From Phialophora verrucosa (Eukaryota > Ascomycota > Eurotiomycetes > Chaetothyriales > Herpotrichiellaceae): a stretch of DNA of 64,000 nucleotides. Shown in pieces: positions 32,347-43,032 of the stretch. A model generated the notes under the pieces. The model saw nothing but the letters and a program-made list of their open reading frames with translations. It did no database searches and had not been told where the DNA came from. The DNA lies in the NCBI GenBank assembly GCA_002099365.1, contig MSED01000007.1:992001-1056000 (forward strand). Reading direction: 5' to 3'. The position numbers and the translations under genes were made by a program. Within the stretch, counting starts at the first letter, position 1. Every line of letters starts with the position of its first letter.

Positions 32347-33351
32347 TCACCACGCCTGTGTACATCCAGGCTTAACTTCTTCGTAGATGGCGCTCAACTC
32401 CTGCCAGAGCCTTTTTGCAGTCCGATCGCCCTCGACACTCTTGACAAATGGACTGTATTTCTTGACCTGGCACTCACTGAGATACTGCCCATGCGATTCC
32501 TTCCCAGCAACGGCGCCATGCACCAATGTTCGCGCCCCGTGCTCGCTTTCTCGCCCAATCGTCTTGGTCATGACTTTGATCGCAACGTCATCGTGAGTAC
32601 GAAACAGGCTTGTCTTGCAGAACCCGGGGGCGACATTGTTGATGATGACCAATGGCTTGTCGTTGGGATCATCCTGAGCCGACTTTGTCAAGATTGTCGC
32701 CAGGTATTTCACAAGTAGCATGACCGGTAATTTGCTGAGGTAGTAGCGCGCCTTCATATCCGCCCGCTTGGAGTCGGATAGGGATCGGAGGATTTGGCCG
32801 TCGGCGGGAGTGGTGAGGTCTTTGTCGTCAGCCCAGAAATGCACGGCCGACCCAACGATGGCGATATGCGGAGTGACGCCGTATCGCTTTGCCGTCGAAC
32901 GCAGGACAGGGAGGAGGAAGGTTGCCAGGAGAAACGTTGAAATCACATTCACAGTGATTGTGGTCTCATATCCTTCCGCCAGGGTGAATTCTGACAAGTC
33001 GACTCCTGCGTTGAGTATTGCGGCGTCAAGTCTTGGAAGGTCCTTGCATCGTTCAGCAAAGGCGGCCACACTCGAGAATGAGGTCAAGTCGAGCTCAAGG
33101 GCGACGATTGTTGGTTGTTTGCCATTGGAGGGCAATGACTGCAGCACGGCTTCCTTGGCCTTTTCTCCTTTCGCGAGGCTTCGACAGGCGAGCACAATGG
33201 TGGTACAATTCAACCGTGCCAATATTCGGGCGGCATCGAGGCCAAGCCCAGAATTGGCGCCCGTAACCAATATGGTTCTCTCCGTGAGGTCGACTTGAGG
33301 CATTGGCGGTGTGGAAAACTGGCCGCGGAAGAATTGGATGTATCCCGGCAT
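32347..33351 (-). CDS. Short-chain dehydrogenase/reductase, retinol-dehydrogenase-like
   Basis: NAD(P)-dependent oxidoreductase of the SDR superfamily. Intronless, 334 residues. The cofactor motif TGANSGLG lies at 30-37, with ACRS after beta-2. Next come LDLTSFSSV, the NAG motif at 114-116, catalytic Ser168 (IVGSAVHFW) and the YxxxK pair Tyr203/Lys207 (ARYYLSKL). ACRS, with Arg after the second strand, favours NADP(H). The layout resembles the WWOX/RDH-like SDRs, which are abundant in filamentous fungi and often belong to secondary metabolism. The substrate is not predictable. No signal peptide or membrane segment is clear. It lies on the same strand downstream of tti1. Confidence 0.88.
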   Translation of the reverse strand: MPGYIQFFRGQFSTPPMPQVDLTERTILVTGANSGLGLDAARILARLNCTTIVLACRSLAKGEKAKEAVLQSLPSNGKQPTIVALELDLTSFSSVAAFAERCKDLPRLDAAILNAGVDLSEFTLAEGYETTITVNVISTFLLATFLLPVLRSTAKRYGVTPHIAIVGSAVHFWADDKDLTTPADGQILRSLSDSKRADMKARYYLSKLPVMLLVKYLATILTKSAQDDPNDKPLVIINNVAPGFCKTSLFRTHDDVAIKVMTKTIGRESEHGARTLVHGAVAGKESHGQYLSECQVKKYSPFVKSVEGDRTAKRLWQELSAIYEEVKPGCTQAW

Positions 33352-33915
33352 CTTGTCGGTAGCGCGACTGCGCTTTGCAAGTCAACGATGGCTGGGAAGA
33401 CAAGGTACAGTTGAGGACTTTAGCCAATTTTTTTATTGTCCTGGTAGTCGTTGAAAGGGCGTAGATGGTCGGCGTATGGAGATGAGAATAGAAGAGCTGT
33501 TTCTGGCATTATGCACCTCCATCCTCTGTGCTTTATGTATTCCTGCCCCTGCTCGCTCGGGCCCGAACGTCTCCAGATCTTCAGCAGACCTCACAATGCA
33601 TCGCACTACACTTTCAGGGGACAAAGTGCTACTGAACGATGTTGATCCAATCGAGGTGAGTTTGTCGTCTCGCAACCTTGGGGCGAGCATCGCATCCGGA
33701 ACAATCTCGTGAGGCTGTCCGCGACTTCTACCATTTTCGGATCCCTTTAACTCCGGAGATCGGAAATGCCCATATTAGGACAACCCCAATCCCCGGTTGC
33801 GAAACACAAAAATGCTGCTGCCTGCCGGCAAGAACATCTGGACGATATGCGAAGTGGGTTGAGGTTCCTTGCGACCAGAGGTGAGTCGACACCTCCCTGT
33901 CAGTGTGAAAATGCC
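33352..33915. other. Intergenic: tti1 3' side and SDR promoter
   Basis: 564 bp between two same-strand genes. Short ORFs here show no family resemblance. No element was recognised. Confidence 0.4.
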
Positions 33916-36900
33916 TCATGGGCTGCACCTCGTTTCGGGCATCGGATTTCTAGCCCGAACCTGATCAGCTAGATGATCTTCGATAAGCCAAACGGCGTCC
34001 TCATTGTATTCCAGCAGCGTGTCTCGTACTGGTTCCCTGTGCTTGAACGGACCAAGAAGCTCAAAGGCTTTGTCTGCATTGTCCTCGGAAAGTCGAACAT
34101 TTCGAAGGATGGTGACCATCAAGTCAACGAGCGCTTCCAAGATCTGTCCACTGGACGTCCTGGCAGTATCTGAAGAAGAAAAGATGGCAGACTGAGGATC
34201 AATCATTATCCTTTCGTGGTTTGGGTCCATGGAAATATTCGTAGACATGGCCACTGCTCCTCCAGGGGCGTTGGCCAAAGCTACCGGCCTCCGGCTCCTT
34301 GTCGGCCTCACAACGCTCGAATAGGTCCTCCTGAAAAGATTTTCAAAGTCCGCGAAGATATCTTCGATCCGGCTGGCCATGAAATCTCCTGCACCACGGC
34401 AAATGGCAGCGACTGTGATAGCCACAGCCCTGACATTGAAAGCCGCATCGCCGGGAGCTCCGTCATTCATAGCGAACAGCCTAGCCACCACTGCTGGCCA
34501 GATCGAGTTGACCAAAGGCAGAAATGTGTTCTCATGGAGGGCAAGTATTGGACATACGTCTTGCAGTAGCTCCAGCAAAGTGAGGCGAACCTTGACAGAG
34601 GGTGAAGACAGATGAGGTACAGTGGACTGCGCAATGTTGAGTAAAAGCTGGTGCGATTTCGATATGTTGGCTTCCTCTTTCTTGCCGGCATGCTCTAGCG
34701 GCTGATCATCACCACCGGTGTCTTCGACATCTTTGAGATCGCCTTGCTCTGTGTTCGCAGCACCGTTTTGAGCCGTGGTCCACGGCCGATGGGGTGCTGT
34801 GGTCATGTGAACATGCTCTCCGTCATACTTGTCCTTCCTCCCTTTTCTGGTCCTCAAGTCATCAAGAATGTCTTCCAGGCGGGACACATGAGTTGTCTTC
34901 TCCTTCCGAGTCGCGGATATCTGGCCGGCTTCAATCGTAAGGAGACCGGGAGATTTCGAACTTTCCGTCACTACCATCCGGAGGACCTCGAACAGATGCT
35001 CGACGAGGTCAGGGTAGCCGTGGAAGCTATCAAGTGCGCCGAAGATGCTCCCGATCAGGTCATCAAGGTGCGGTAAGAGTTTGGCACCGCACAGACGGAT
35101 CATCATCGTGATGACCTGAAGACTAGTCCTTGAAACGTCAAAGGCGTTGAGCCGGAGTGCAACAGCATTGACCAGGTAGTCCACGTTATCAACTAGCATG
35201 TAAGCTGCGGAATCATATTCACATGCCGTGGCCAGGAGATCCAAAGCCGTCATGGCATGCTGCTGAAGCAGTGCGTTGTGGGAACCCAACAATGTAAGTA
35301 GTGGAAAGAGAGTCTCCACCAGCTCGGGGCGGTATGATCGACCGAGCTGAGACGCCTGTAGCACCAGAATCTCCAACGACAAGGCAACAAGCCGCCAATC
35401 TGTGTCTCCTTCGCCAATTGTGTCGGGATATTCTGTCAGGAAAGGTAGAATGTTTGAGTACAAGTCAGATATCAGGAACGGGCGGGAAAGCGACAGATCC
35501 GACGCGGAGAAATCATCCTCGATCAATGCCATCACATCGAACGCCTGACTTTTGTCCGAGTCAAGGAATCGCAGTGCAAGCCAGGCTGCTGATAGCTTCC
35601 TGTTGATATCAGGATCATGTAGACGATCGACGAGGCCGCGTATTATTTGCTGACTGAAAGCCTGTGTCTTCAGGGAGGCTATAAGGTATCCCAATTCCTC
35701 TTTGGAGGACGACTGGCTTTGATGGCCTAGAAGAACGGGCAGGAACTGCCTGTCTAGGCTTCTAGACTGTTGAATAAGCTCAGTTGCTGGGATCTGTGTG
35801 GCTTCGCTGATAAGTTCCGACTTTTGGGAACTGGAGCCAACGGCGGCCGCAACAGTCTCAATCAACACGGACGTAACTCTAGATGCCGCTTCACTGGGCA
35901 GATTCGACGTATCTGCAAGCACGGTGAAGCACGTTGCAACCTGCTTGAGCAACTGCTGCTTGGGCTTGTCATCATTGCCTTGCATTACCCTGGGTAAAGC
36001 CTGCGACCAGTCGTAGAACTTGGCACTGAGGACCTCCGCCAACTCCGGCCTTGACGCTATCAGATGCTTTAAGGCAGCATTGGCTTTCGAGCCATTGAAC
36101 GAATGGCAAAGAACCGCCAGTGTGTCGATTATGAGAGGGATTGAGCGAGCCAGAGTATGTGAACATTCATCGATCACCGTCAGACAGAGGTCGAGGAGCG
36201 CGTCGGCAACGTCAGGCCCTTCATGTGTCCTGAGTTTGACTACCTGAACCAACGCCAGGTCGATCTGAGGAGTCGTGGCATCCAGCCAGGACTTGTCAAG
36301 TACAACACCACTGTCTAGGCCCTGCGCACTCGACGGCTGGGTATCGCCTACATCCATCAAGTTTCGAGAGACAACCTCGTCAGCAAGGGCCCGTCTCAAG
36401 ATATCCGTCAAGAGTACCAAGTAAGCCACGAGTACCTTCCTCGTCCGCCTGACTTGAGTGCTGGGTTTAAGGACCTTGACCAAAGTGGAGACGGTTCGAG
36501 GTAAAAGGCTTGCTATCAAGGCTTGGTCTTTGATGGCACGCTGGAGTTCAAGGAGAGCATGAGCGGCGCTGATTTGTACATGCTCAGAAGACGCATCTGT
36601 CAGCGCCTCGAGCAGCTGATAAACTAATTGATCGACGATGCTCTTGTCGCCCGCGCCCTGCAGGAAGTCGGATGCCGCAGAGGAGCTTTGACGGACGAGG
36701 CTTGACATGCAGTCAAACGCGGCATCTTTAAGCTCGTCCGTTGCGGGTTCGACCTGTTGTTTGGGATTTCTCGAGACGAGCAAGCCCATGAGAATGAGCA
36801 GCTGCTTTGCCATCTCCGGGACGAGCTTCTCTCGCCATCCTTTCGAAATCAGAACTTGCACGCACCTGACGGCCAGCTCCAGGCTCCTGGAAGACAACCG

Positions 36901-37181
36901 CTGGGACTGGTTGAAGATGTGGGTGAGAGGGAAGAAGGCATACTCTGCCAACTTCTCGTCCAATAGATTCTCATTTCCAAGTAACTGGAGAGTATGATGA
37001 ACCTGTTCTAGCGCCAGCAGGACCGCCTTCGCTGATGCCTGGTTTGCCTTGAATTTGAGTGCAATGGAGCTGAGTTCGACGCATGGAGGACGCAGCTACG
37101 CTTCATCAGATAGGGGTTATACCAATGGAATGGCGGCGGATGCTTTACCTGCTGAAAGGCTTGTTGACGTGATTGAGTCAT
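33916..37181 (-). CDS. tti1: TTI1, HEAT-repeat subunit of the TTT (Tel2-Tti1-Tti2) complex
   Basis: Co-chaperone subunit that stabilises PIKK kinases (ATM/Tel1, ATR/Mec1, TOR) with Hsp90. Exon 1 (37149-37181) encodes MTQSRQQAFQQ. After a 53-nt intron with GTAAAG...TAG borders, exon 2 (33916-37095) continues LRPPCVELSSIALKF. The protein has 1070 residues, almost entirely alpha-helical HEAT repeats with Leu/Ala-rich heptads. An acidic, disordered insert lies about two thirds in (GDLKDVEDTGGDDQP). The C-terminal repeat LEALVDLMVTILRNV and the segment CPILALHENTFLPLVNSIWP are typical of Tti1. The start is set by the short first exon. A scan from the long exon alone would begin at a TTG and miss about 59 residues. 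Confidence 0.88.
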
Positions 37182-40100
37182 TATGCAAGTGAGTTCTGGG
37201 TTAGGGGAGGCGATAGATGCGAGATTCGACCTTCTATGGCACTGGCGACATTGTCGCTATGCTGGCAAAGCCATAACGCGATGAATAAGTGGGAAATCCA
37301 TGGATGATCAACTCATCGACAGGCAGAATTGGCCAGAAAGTTACCAAGTACGAGTACAATCACACGCACAGCCACAGGCTTCGTGGGGTTCCGAGAGGCG
37401 CGCCAAGAAGAGTGGCTGTATCTGATTTTACCGAAGTTCTACCACTGCAGCCTCGCGTGCCTCGACGCCCCTGCGCACGCTGCGGCCATCTCGCATAAGA
37501 TTGTACTGGATACTCTGTATCGGACCGGCTGGTCGAACCGCTCGAACCGTTGCCGACCTGCCTGCTGTGTGACCACATGTTGCCCTTTTCCGGTTGTTCT
37601 TAGCGAATAACGCCATGCATACAGCTTATGCAGAATGTTGAGGTTGCTTTGGCATACGTCGTAGGTTATGTTGAATTCTTTCCTGCCTTACCTATGGTAG
37701 CTAGTTCCTCGAATACCATGGCTTGCATGGCCTTTTCGGTCACCGTGGGCCCTAGACTCAATGGTTGTGCGCCGCCAGATTTGCCCCCTAAACTCGTATA
37801 GGAAGGCCTCGACTCTACAACCTCTCCCGTCGCTTTGGTTTCATGGTGGCCGATGGATAGCAGGGAGATCTTGGGATTTCTTGGGCTGGGCTCTAGGAAA
37901 ACCGTTATCCGCACACAGCAGTTTCATGTCAAGGAGGTGGATGGATCGACGAAGACAGAGGCTGGATTCTCTCAGGGCTGTGAGGTCTTCGGTGATACGG
38001 TAAGTTTTCTCTTCCTCGACTTCAGCAATATTACTAACAGTTTGAGTCCAGAATTATCCCTCTTTAGGTTCTGTTGTTGCGTGGATGACCCTCAGAGACA
38101 AGCGCTAGCAGCGCCAGACATAGAGTTGGTAGAGAATCGAGTACCACTGCTTGGGATAGCCAGCGACTGCGAGGCCGGCACTCCTGATTCTTCACTGAAA
38201 GGGAAAGGTGTCGATGTTCCGTACATTTCGTTCCTCGAGTCGAATGGATCGCTTTTCAAAAGTGTTCGGCACGCGACTTCCCAGTTTTCCAATGCACGGG
38301 AGAAATCAACCACGGCTTCTCCGGCAGCTGTTTGATCCAAGCAACACGAGACGCATTCGAGTAAGGAATCTGAATGCAACCATGGTTTTCATGGCACCAA
38401 TGCATGAAAACGCTGGCAGCTTCTGAAGCTCTATTCTGCAGCGTGTGCTCACCCAAAATTCAAATTCCATGACACGCAAGCTGCCAGACGAGATCAAGAT
38501 CCAAATGGGTTCGAATTATATCTGGAGATGCTGTTGCCGAATTTCGGAAGCAGATATTCAACAAGTATCTCCCAGATAGCATGTTCCCGAAACTGGGGGC
38601 TAGAGTAGAGCGTCGTAAATCTCAAGCAGAGTCAATCAATACGCGATTGCATTGTTCACCCAGCATTGATGCCTCCCGGCTCAACGTGACACTTGTTCGT
38701 TCGTTGTTACTTCCGCAGGAACAGAGTAAGAATGTGAAAGATGAGTCGTAGGCCGTGTGAACATGACTGTCGGAGCCGGCTATGGTGCCTTGCTGGATGA
38801 GTTTGAGCTGCTATACCCAGCTATGTACATAGCATGGCAGACCTCAAGATTAGTATCCAAACAAGTGGTCTTCGTTGTCCCTCGACGCAAAATAGCAGGG
38901 GTCCCTCAATTTCATCGTAACTGACGCAGGAGTGAACTAATCGCATCGCAAGCCAGCGCTGACCAAAGAGTGAGTGTGGAGAGGCTGGGGCTCGCTGGGT
39001 GACTTTGGCAAGCAATTAAAATGGGAAATTTGACACGGCAACCAGCCGAGCGAGAGCGCACAAACTCACCCTCAATGTTTTAGGCTGATGCGGGCAACAA
39101 TTTCGATCCTGAGTCAACTGGTGTGCACGCAAACTGGAGCTGCTTTGGCAAAAGAAGAAAGCATCTGCAATGGATCGAGATAGCGCAGCTGAAGCGATGA
39201 TGCATTCACCACCGCAGTTGTCCGCGCTGTTCGAACATTGGCGAATGCGCGGCCTAGCCATCTGAGGTCGGGCTGTTGCTGCAAGCACTTCCCCTAGTCT
39301 ACTCCGTACGCCTGTTGTGCCTGGCTGATGTGGCGTTCGCCACCCGTCACTACCAGGGGCAACAGCACATCGCCGCGAGTCACTGGCGTGCCCAGTACGA
39401 GTAGCCACGCCAACCGGGCGACAGCTACTCGTACCATTCGGGCTCGCAAGGACTGGCTTAATGCTTGTCTCATGCTATGCAGCTTTCCGCCTTGGTGTTC
39501 CTTGCTCCAGAACTCCGTCTGCAGGTCGCGGCGTGCCGCGTCCCGTCGCTTTGTCAACAAACTCCGACAGCTGCCCGTGTTGGAACAAACTCCATTCAGC
39601 TACGGAGACGACTATAGAAGCGTGTTGCTAACAAGACGTAATTAGCCTCGATAAGAGGATTTTCAGAGCTGGTCGCCTTACCGTCATATGTGCGTACGTA
39701 CTGCGTACTCCTACACAGAGAATTGATGGTGTCCCTCGGAGCCGGTGCTGTGCTGCCAGCCTCTGACCACTGCGTCACTGTGGGTCCAGCACAGGCCAAT
39801 TTCCCACTTTTTGGGTGCCCGTAGTCCTCGGTTCGTGTTGCCCCAGGTTTTCGCTAGAGGTGCTGGCCGGACAAAATTGCGAGGAGGCTGAGGTCACATC
39901 CTCTCAAGCCATGGTGCTGGGTGCGTGTTTGCAGCAAGTAGGACTGGCACACTGGGCAATAATCAAATAATATCATCATGCATGTACAGCAGAGCCCTCA
40001 CTGAAAGTAGATCAGAAGCAAGTAGTAAACCGTCGCTTGGTGCTCGAAACAGGATTTGACGGCTGGGGTGCAGAGTAGATTGCGATTGGGTGCTGACCGC

Positions 40101-40860
40101 CGAGATCTGGAGCGGGGTTTTCAGCTCGAATCGAATTGTGCTAGAGAGCTTTGAGGATAGAGCAACGATCTCCACCGCCTGTACGCGCCTCTCCGGATAT
40201 GCTCTCTACGAGGTACCAGGAGCCCGCTTGCTCACTGTGGCTGAAATCGTGCAGGAGATTGTCGACGATTGGTAGAAAGCCGAAGTCTTCGGGGTTGCCT
40301 TGCCTGCTCTCCAGCGTCTAGCTGCCTGGAAGCTGAGTCTGTGCAACGCAACATGCATATGAAAGTCCGATCAAAGTAAACCTGGGAGCTCTCTAGGAAG
40401 TTAAGGTTTCGCAATATTCTTCCCTCATAAACCCAATCGCCAACCTCCTCTTTTAGTCCGGGTCCCGGAAGGTATTAATCTGGGAAAGTTGGTTCCTGAC
40501 TCGAAGCTTCCCACTGCCTTCCATCACCTGCAGGAGAAAAAAATTACATAGCTCTTGCTGGCCAGTGACAACAGGCGTCTCCACTTTCCGTCACTCCTCG
40601 CAGCTGCCAGTCGAGCGACCCTTCAGTCGACCATCACTTCCAACTTGAGGTTCAAAAGCTTCTGACTTCCACCTTCCTGTCACTCAACCAAGCAGAAACA
40701 TCTCATCTTCTTGCGCACCACACCTCGTCTTTCTCTTCCACATTGCTTGAATCTCGTCGTCTCGCTCAAGAGTTACACTTCCAGAGCCACGTACAGTGCA
40801 TCCTCTTACTGATTGCACCCTTTACGACGCGTAACTCTCACTCTCATCCTCTCCTCAGCC
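37182..40860. other. 3.7-kb gene-poor region
   Basis: Upstream of tti1 (-) and of the CFEM gene (+), so both promoters lie here, but it is much longer than needed. Apart from a possible small spliced ORF at 37853-38108, no gene family was recognised. Frames on both strands are short and of random composition. No terminal inverted repeats or transposase remnants were seen. Confidence 0.5.
37853..38108 (+). CDS. Possible small spliced gene, 67 residues, unknown
   Basis: Exons 37853-37999 and 38052-38108 flank a textbook fungal intron: donor GTAAGT, branch TTACTAAC (38030-38037) and acceptor CAG at 38051, 52 nt in all. Splicing gives a 67-residue protein that begins MDSREILGFLGLGSRK and ends WMTLRDKR. 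Without splicing the frame runs on to 38335 (160 residues). No family resemblance, signal peptide or membrane segment. The intron signal is the main evidence. The exon could belong to a longer or non-coding transcript. Confidence 0.3.
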
Positions 40861-42125
40861 ATGAAGACCTTCGTCGTCGCCGCTGCTCTGGTCAGCGTTG
40901 GTCTCGCCCAGACTCTTTCCGATCTGCCACAATGCGGTGTAAGTATCTCGAAGCTCAAAGGCTGGCTTCGTCACATCAGACTGATCTCTTCTGCAGCAAG
41001 TTTGCTTCAATAACATGGTCGCTCCCGCACTGGCTTCTTCTCTTGGCTGCGCTGCCGGCGATACTATCTGCCTCTGCACTAGCGAGAACTTCGGCTTCGG
41101 TCTTCGCGATTGTTCGCAAGAATCCTGCCCACCTGGTACTGATCTCTCGGCTATCACCGCGTACGGCAGGCAATACTGCGACAATGGTGAGTAGTTCACA
41201 ATAACTTGAAAGCATTGGCGCCGACATACTGACCATTGCTAGCGGCCGTCTCTGCCTCCAGTGCTGGAAGCTCTGTCGGTCCCCTCTCTGCCACTTCTGC
41301 CATGACTGCTACTGGTGGTCCTGCCAGTGCCACTGGTGCTGGCGGTGCAGGTGCTGGCTCGGGCTCTGCTTCTGGAGATTCCACTCCAATCTCGACGGAG
41401 ACGACCTTCTCGACCATCACCACTGGTGGCAGCACCATCACTACCGCGGTCGGAGAGTCCACCATCTTCAGTGCAGCTGGCGCAGGTGGAAGCGGTGGCT
41501 CTTCCACTCCTATCTCGACCGAGACCCTCTTCTCAACTGGAACCAACAGTGACGGCAGCACATTCACAACCGAGGTTGGCACATCGACCATCTTTGGTGC
41601 AGCTGGCGCAGGTGGGAATGGCGGCTCTTCCACTCCTATTTCAACTGAGACTCTCTTCTCAACTGGAACCAACAGTGATGGCAGCACATTCACAACCGAG
41701 GTTGGCACATCCACCATCTTCAGCGCAGCCGGTGCAGGGGTAAGTAATCTCATGTTTCAGCACGCCTGCAACTCATTGCTAACTTGCAACAGGCTTCTGC
41801 TTCTTCCGCTGCTTCAGGCGCTTCTAGCCGGGCATCGTCCGCCGCGTCTGCCGCAAGCGCTTCGGCTTCCTCTCTCGCAAGCTCCCTCTCCTCCGAAGTC
41901 GCGTCTGCTTCATCTGCCGCTTCAGGTGCTGGTACATCTGCTCAGGCTTCCGCATCTTCACTTGCTAGCTCTGCATCGTCACGTGCCGCCAGTGCCACCA
42001 GTGCTGCCGGCTCTGCCGCTTCTTCAGCGGAAGCCAGCGCTACAGGTGCCGCTATGCCCATTGCCACAGTTGGCGTCCACGGCCTTGCCGGCGTCGCAGG
42101 GCTTGCTGCCGTACTGATGCTGTGA
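40861..42125 (+). CDS. CFEM-domain, GPI-anchored Ser/Thr-rich cell-surface protein
   Basis: Secreted protein of the fungal CFEM family, some members of which bind haem or act at the cell wall. Exons are 40861-40938, 40997-41186, 41243-41739 and 41793-42125, giving 365 residues. A signal peptide (MKTFVVAAALVSVGLAQ) is followed by eight cysteines, Cys25, 29, 44, 51, 53, 65, 70 and 87, in CFEM spacing. The CLC pair and the Asp47 position (AGDTICLC) match the haem-binding Asp of known members. A Gly/Ser/Thr stalk follows, with three tandem 41-42-residue repeats (PISTET...STIF). Next comes an Ala/Ser-rich stretch, and a hydrophobic C-terminus (VGVHGLAGVAGLAAVLML) fit for GPI attachment. Likely heavily O-glycosylated. 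Exon 4 begins exactly at the Ala/Ser region. Confidence 0.92.
41371..41739 (+). repeat. Three tandem 41-42-codon repeats inside the CFEM protein gene
   Basis: Copies 2 and 3 are 126 nt apart and nearly identical at DNA level (starting near 41497 and 41623). Copy 1 is diverged, beginning near the codons for GDSTPISTET. The unit encodes a stalk segment with Ser/Thr and Gly, followed by STIF-AAGAGG. Confidence 0.85.
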
Positions 42126-43032
42126 ACGGTTTGAACTTCACACATAGGGTCGGGCAGGAGGGTCGACGACATATTTCTATTTGTTTCAAAATGAGCTGTT
42201 GATACCCATGTTCGAATGGCGCAACTATGCATCACCGCTTTGACGCGAAAGGGGACAATCGCGGGACGACGGTTCATCACGATTGGCTTGGTCATGAATA
42301 TGCAGCTGCCAGCTGATGCATTCACGGATTTCACGGATAAGAAACAGTACTTCTAGCGGGCGCATGAAGCACTTGCTCTAATAGGCCTCGAAAAGGTACG
42401 GGCTGATAGCTAATAAATGATGCACTGAACACATATCGGAGGTTGAAAGTGGGCTTAAATTCGAGCTTTATACGTCTCCATCCTGTCCCGTGCGGTTGAC
42501 AAAACTTGGCATGCTCAGCCGTGAATTTAGTTGGCCAAAGCGAGCATCTACATAGACCCACTTCTTGCGAAGCAGTGAGAGACTGATGGGCATGTTGTTG
42601 AGATACTGTCCGGCAGGCAGCACCAGGCACAGCAGGTATGAGTATAATCCTCACTGGCACCCCGCTTGTAATGCGTTAGAAAGTGTACGAGCACCGCAGG
42701 CAGGTGCAGGCACCGCGGGCGTCTAACACGTCATTAAAACTCCGCCCGGTAATGGAGGACCCCACGCGCCCGCGACGCGTTTTCCATCCCGACTAATTGA
42801 AAATGAACTGTGAAGCAGTTGTAGTCAAAGCACAAGTACCAGCCGAATGAAATTGGTGCAAGGTATTCACACTGTTGGACCTAAAGCTACCTCACAGTCC
42901 TTTTGGCTACCTCGACGTCCCCTCGATCAGTCACGTTTTCGGCTGAAGTTTCCTGAGACCGCGTCTCCTTCGCCTTCGGCTCTGTCTCTTAGACCTTGCT
43001 TTCGATCCGCCTGCGGGCTTAGTTCAGCCAAC
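42126..43032. other. Intergenic: CFEM gene 3' side and DNA ligase I promoter
   Basis: 907 bp between two plus-strand genes. An MCB-like ACGCGT lies at 42775-42780, with GC-rich sequence around it, about 250 bp before the ligase start. Nothing else was recognised. Confidence 0.45.
42775..42780. promoter_or_regulatory. Candidate MCB (ACGCGT) element upstream of DNA ligase I
   Basis: ACGCGT followed by TTTTCC, about 253 bp upstream of the ligase ATG. In yeasts this MluI box binds MBF and drives CDC9 and other S-phase genes at G1/S. The hexamer occurs by chance elsewhere in this GC-rich window (for example 5774, 23812), so the call rests on position. Confidence 0.35.

Noticed and set aside
3030..38515. 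tRNA B-box-like strings (GGGTTCGAAGC near 3033; GGGTTCGAATTA near 38503; TGATTCGAACG near 16541)
   Set aside because: No matching A-box, acceptor stem or cloverleaf could be drawn around any of them.
38108..40860. Possible pseudogene or transposon remnant in the 38-41 kb gap
   Set aside because: Short frames only. No transposase motif, terminal repeats or target-site duplication was seen by eye.
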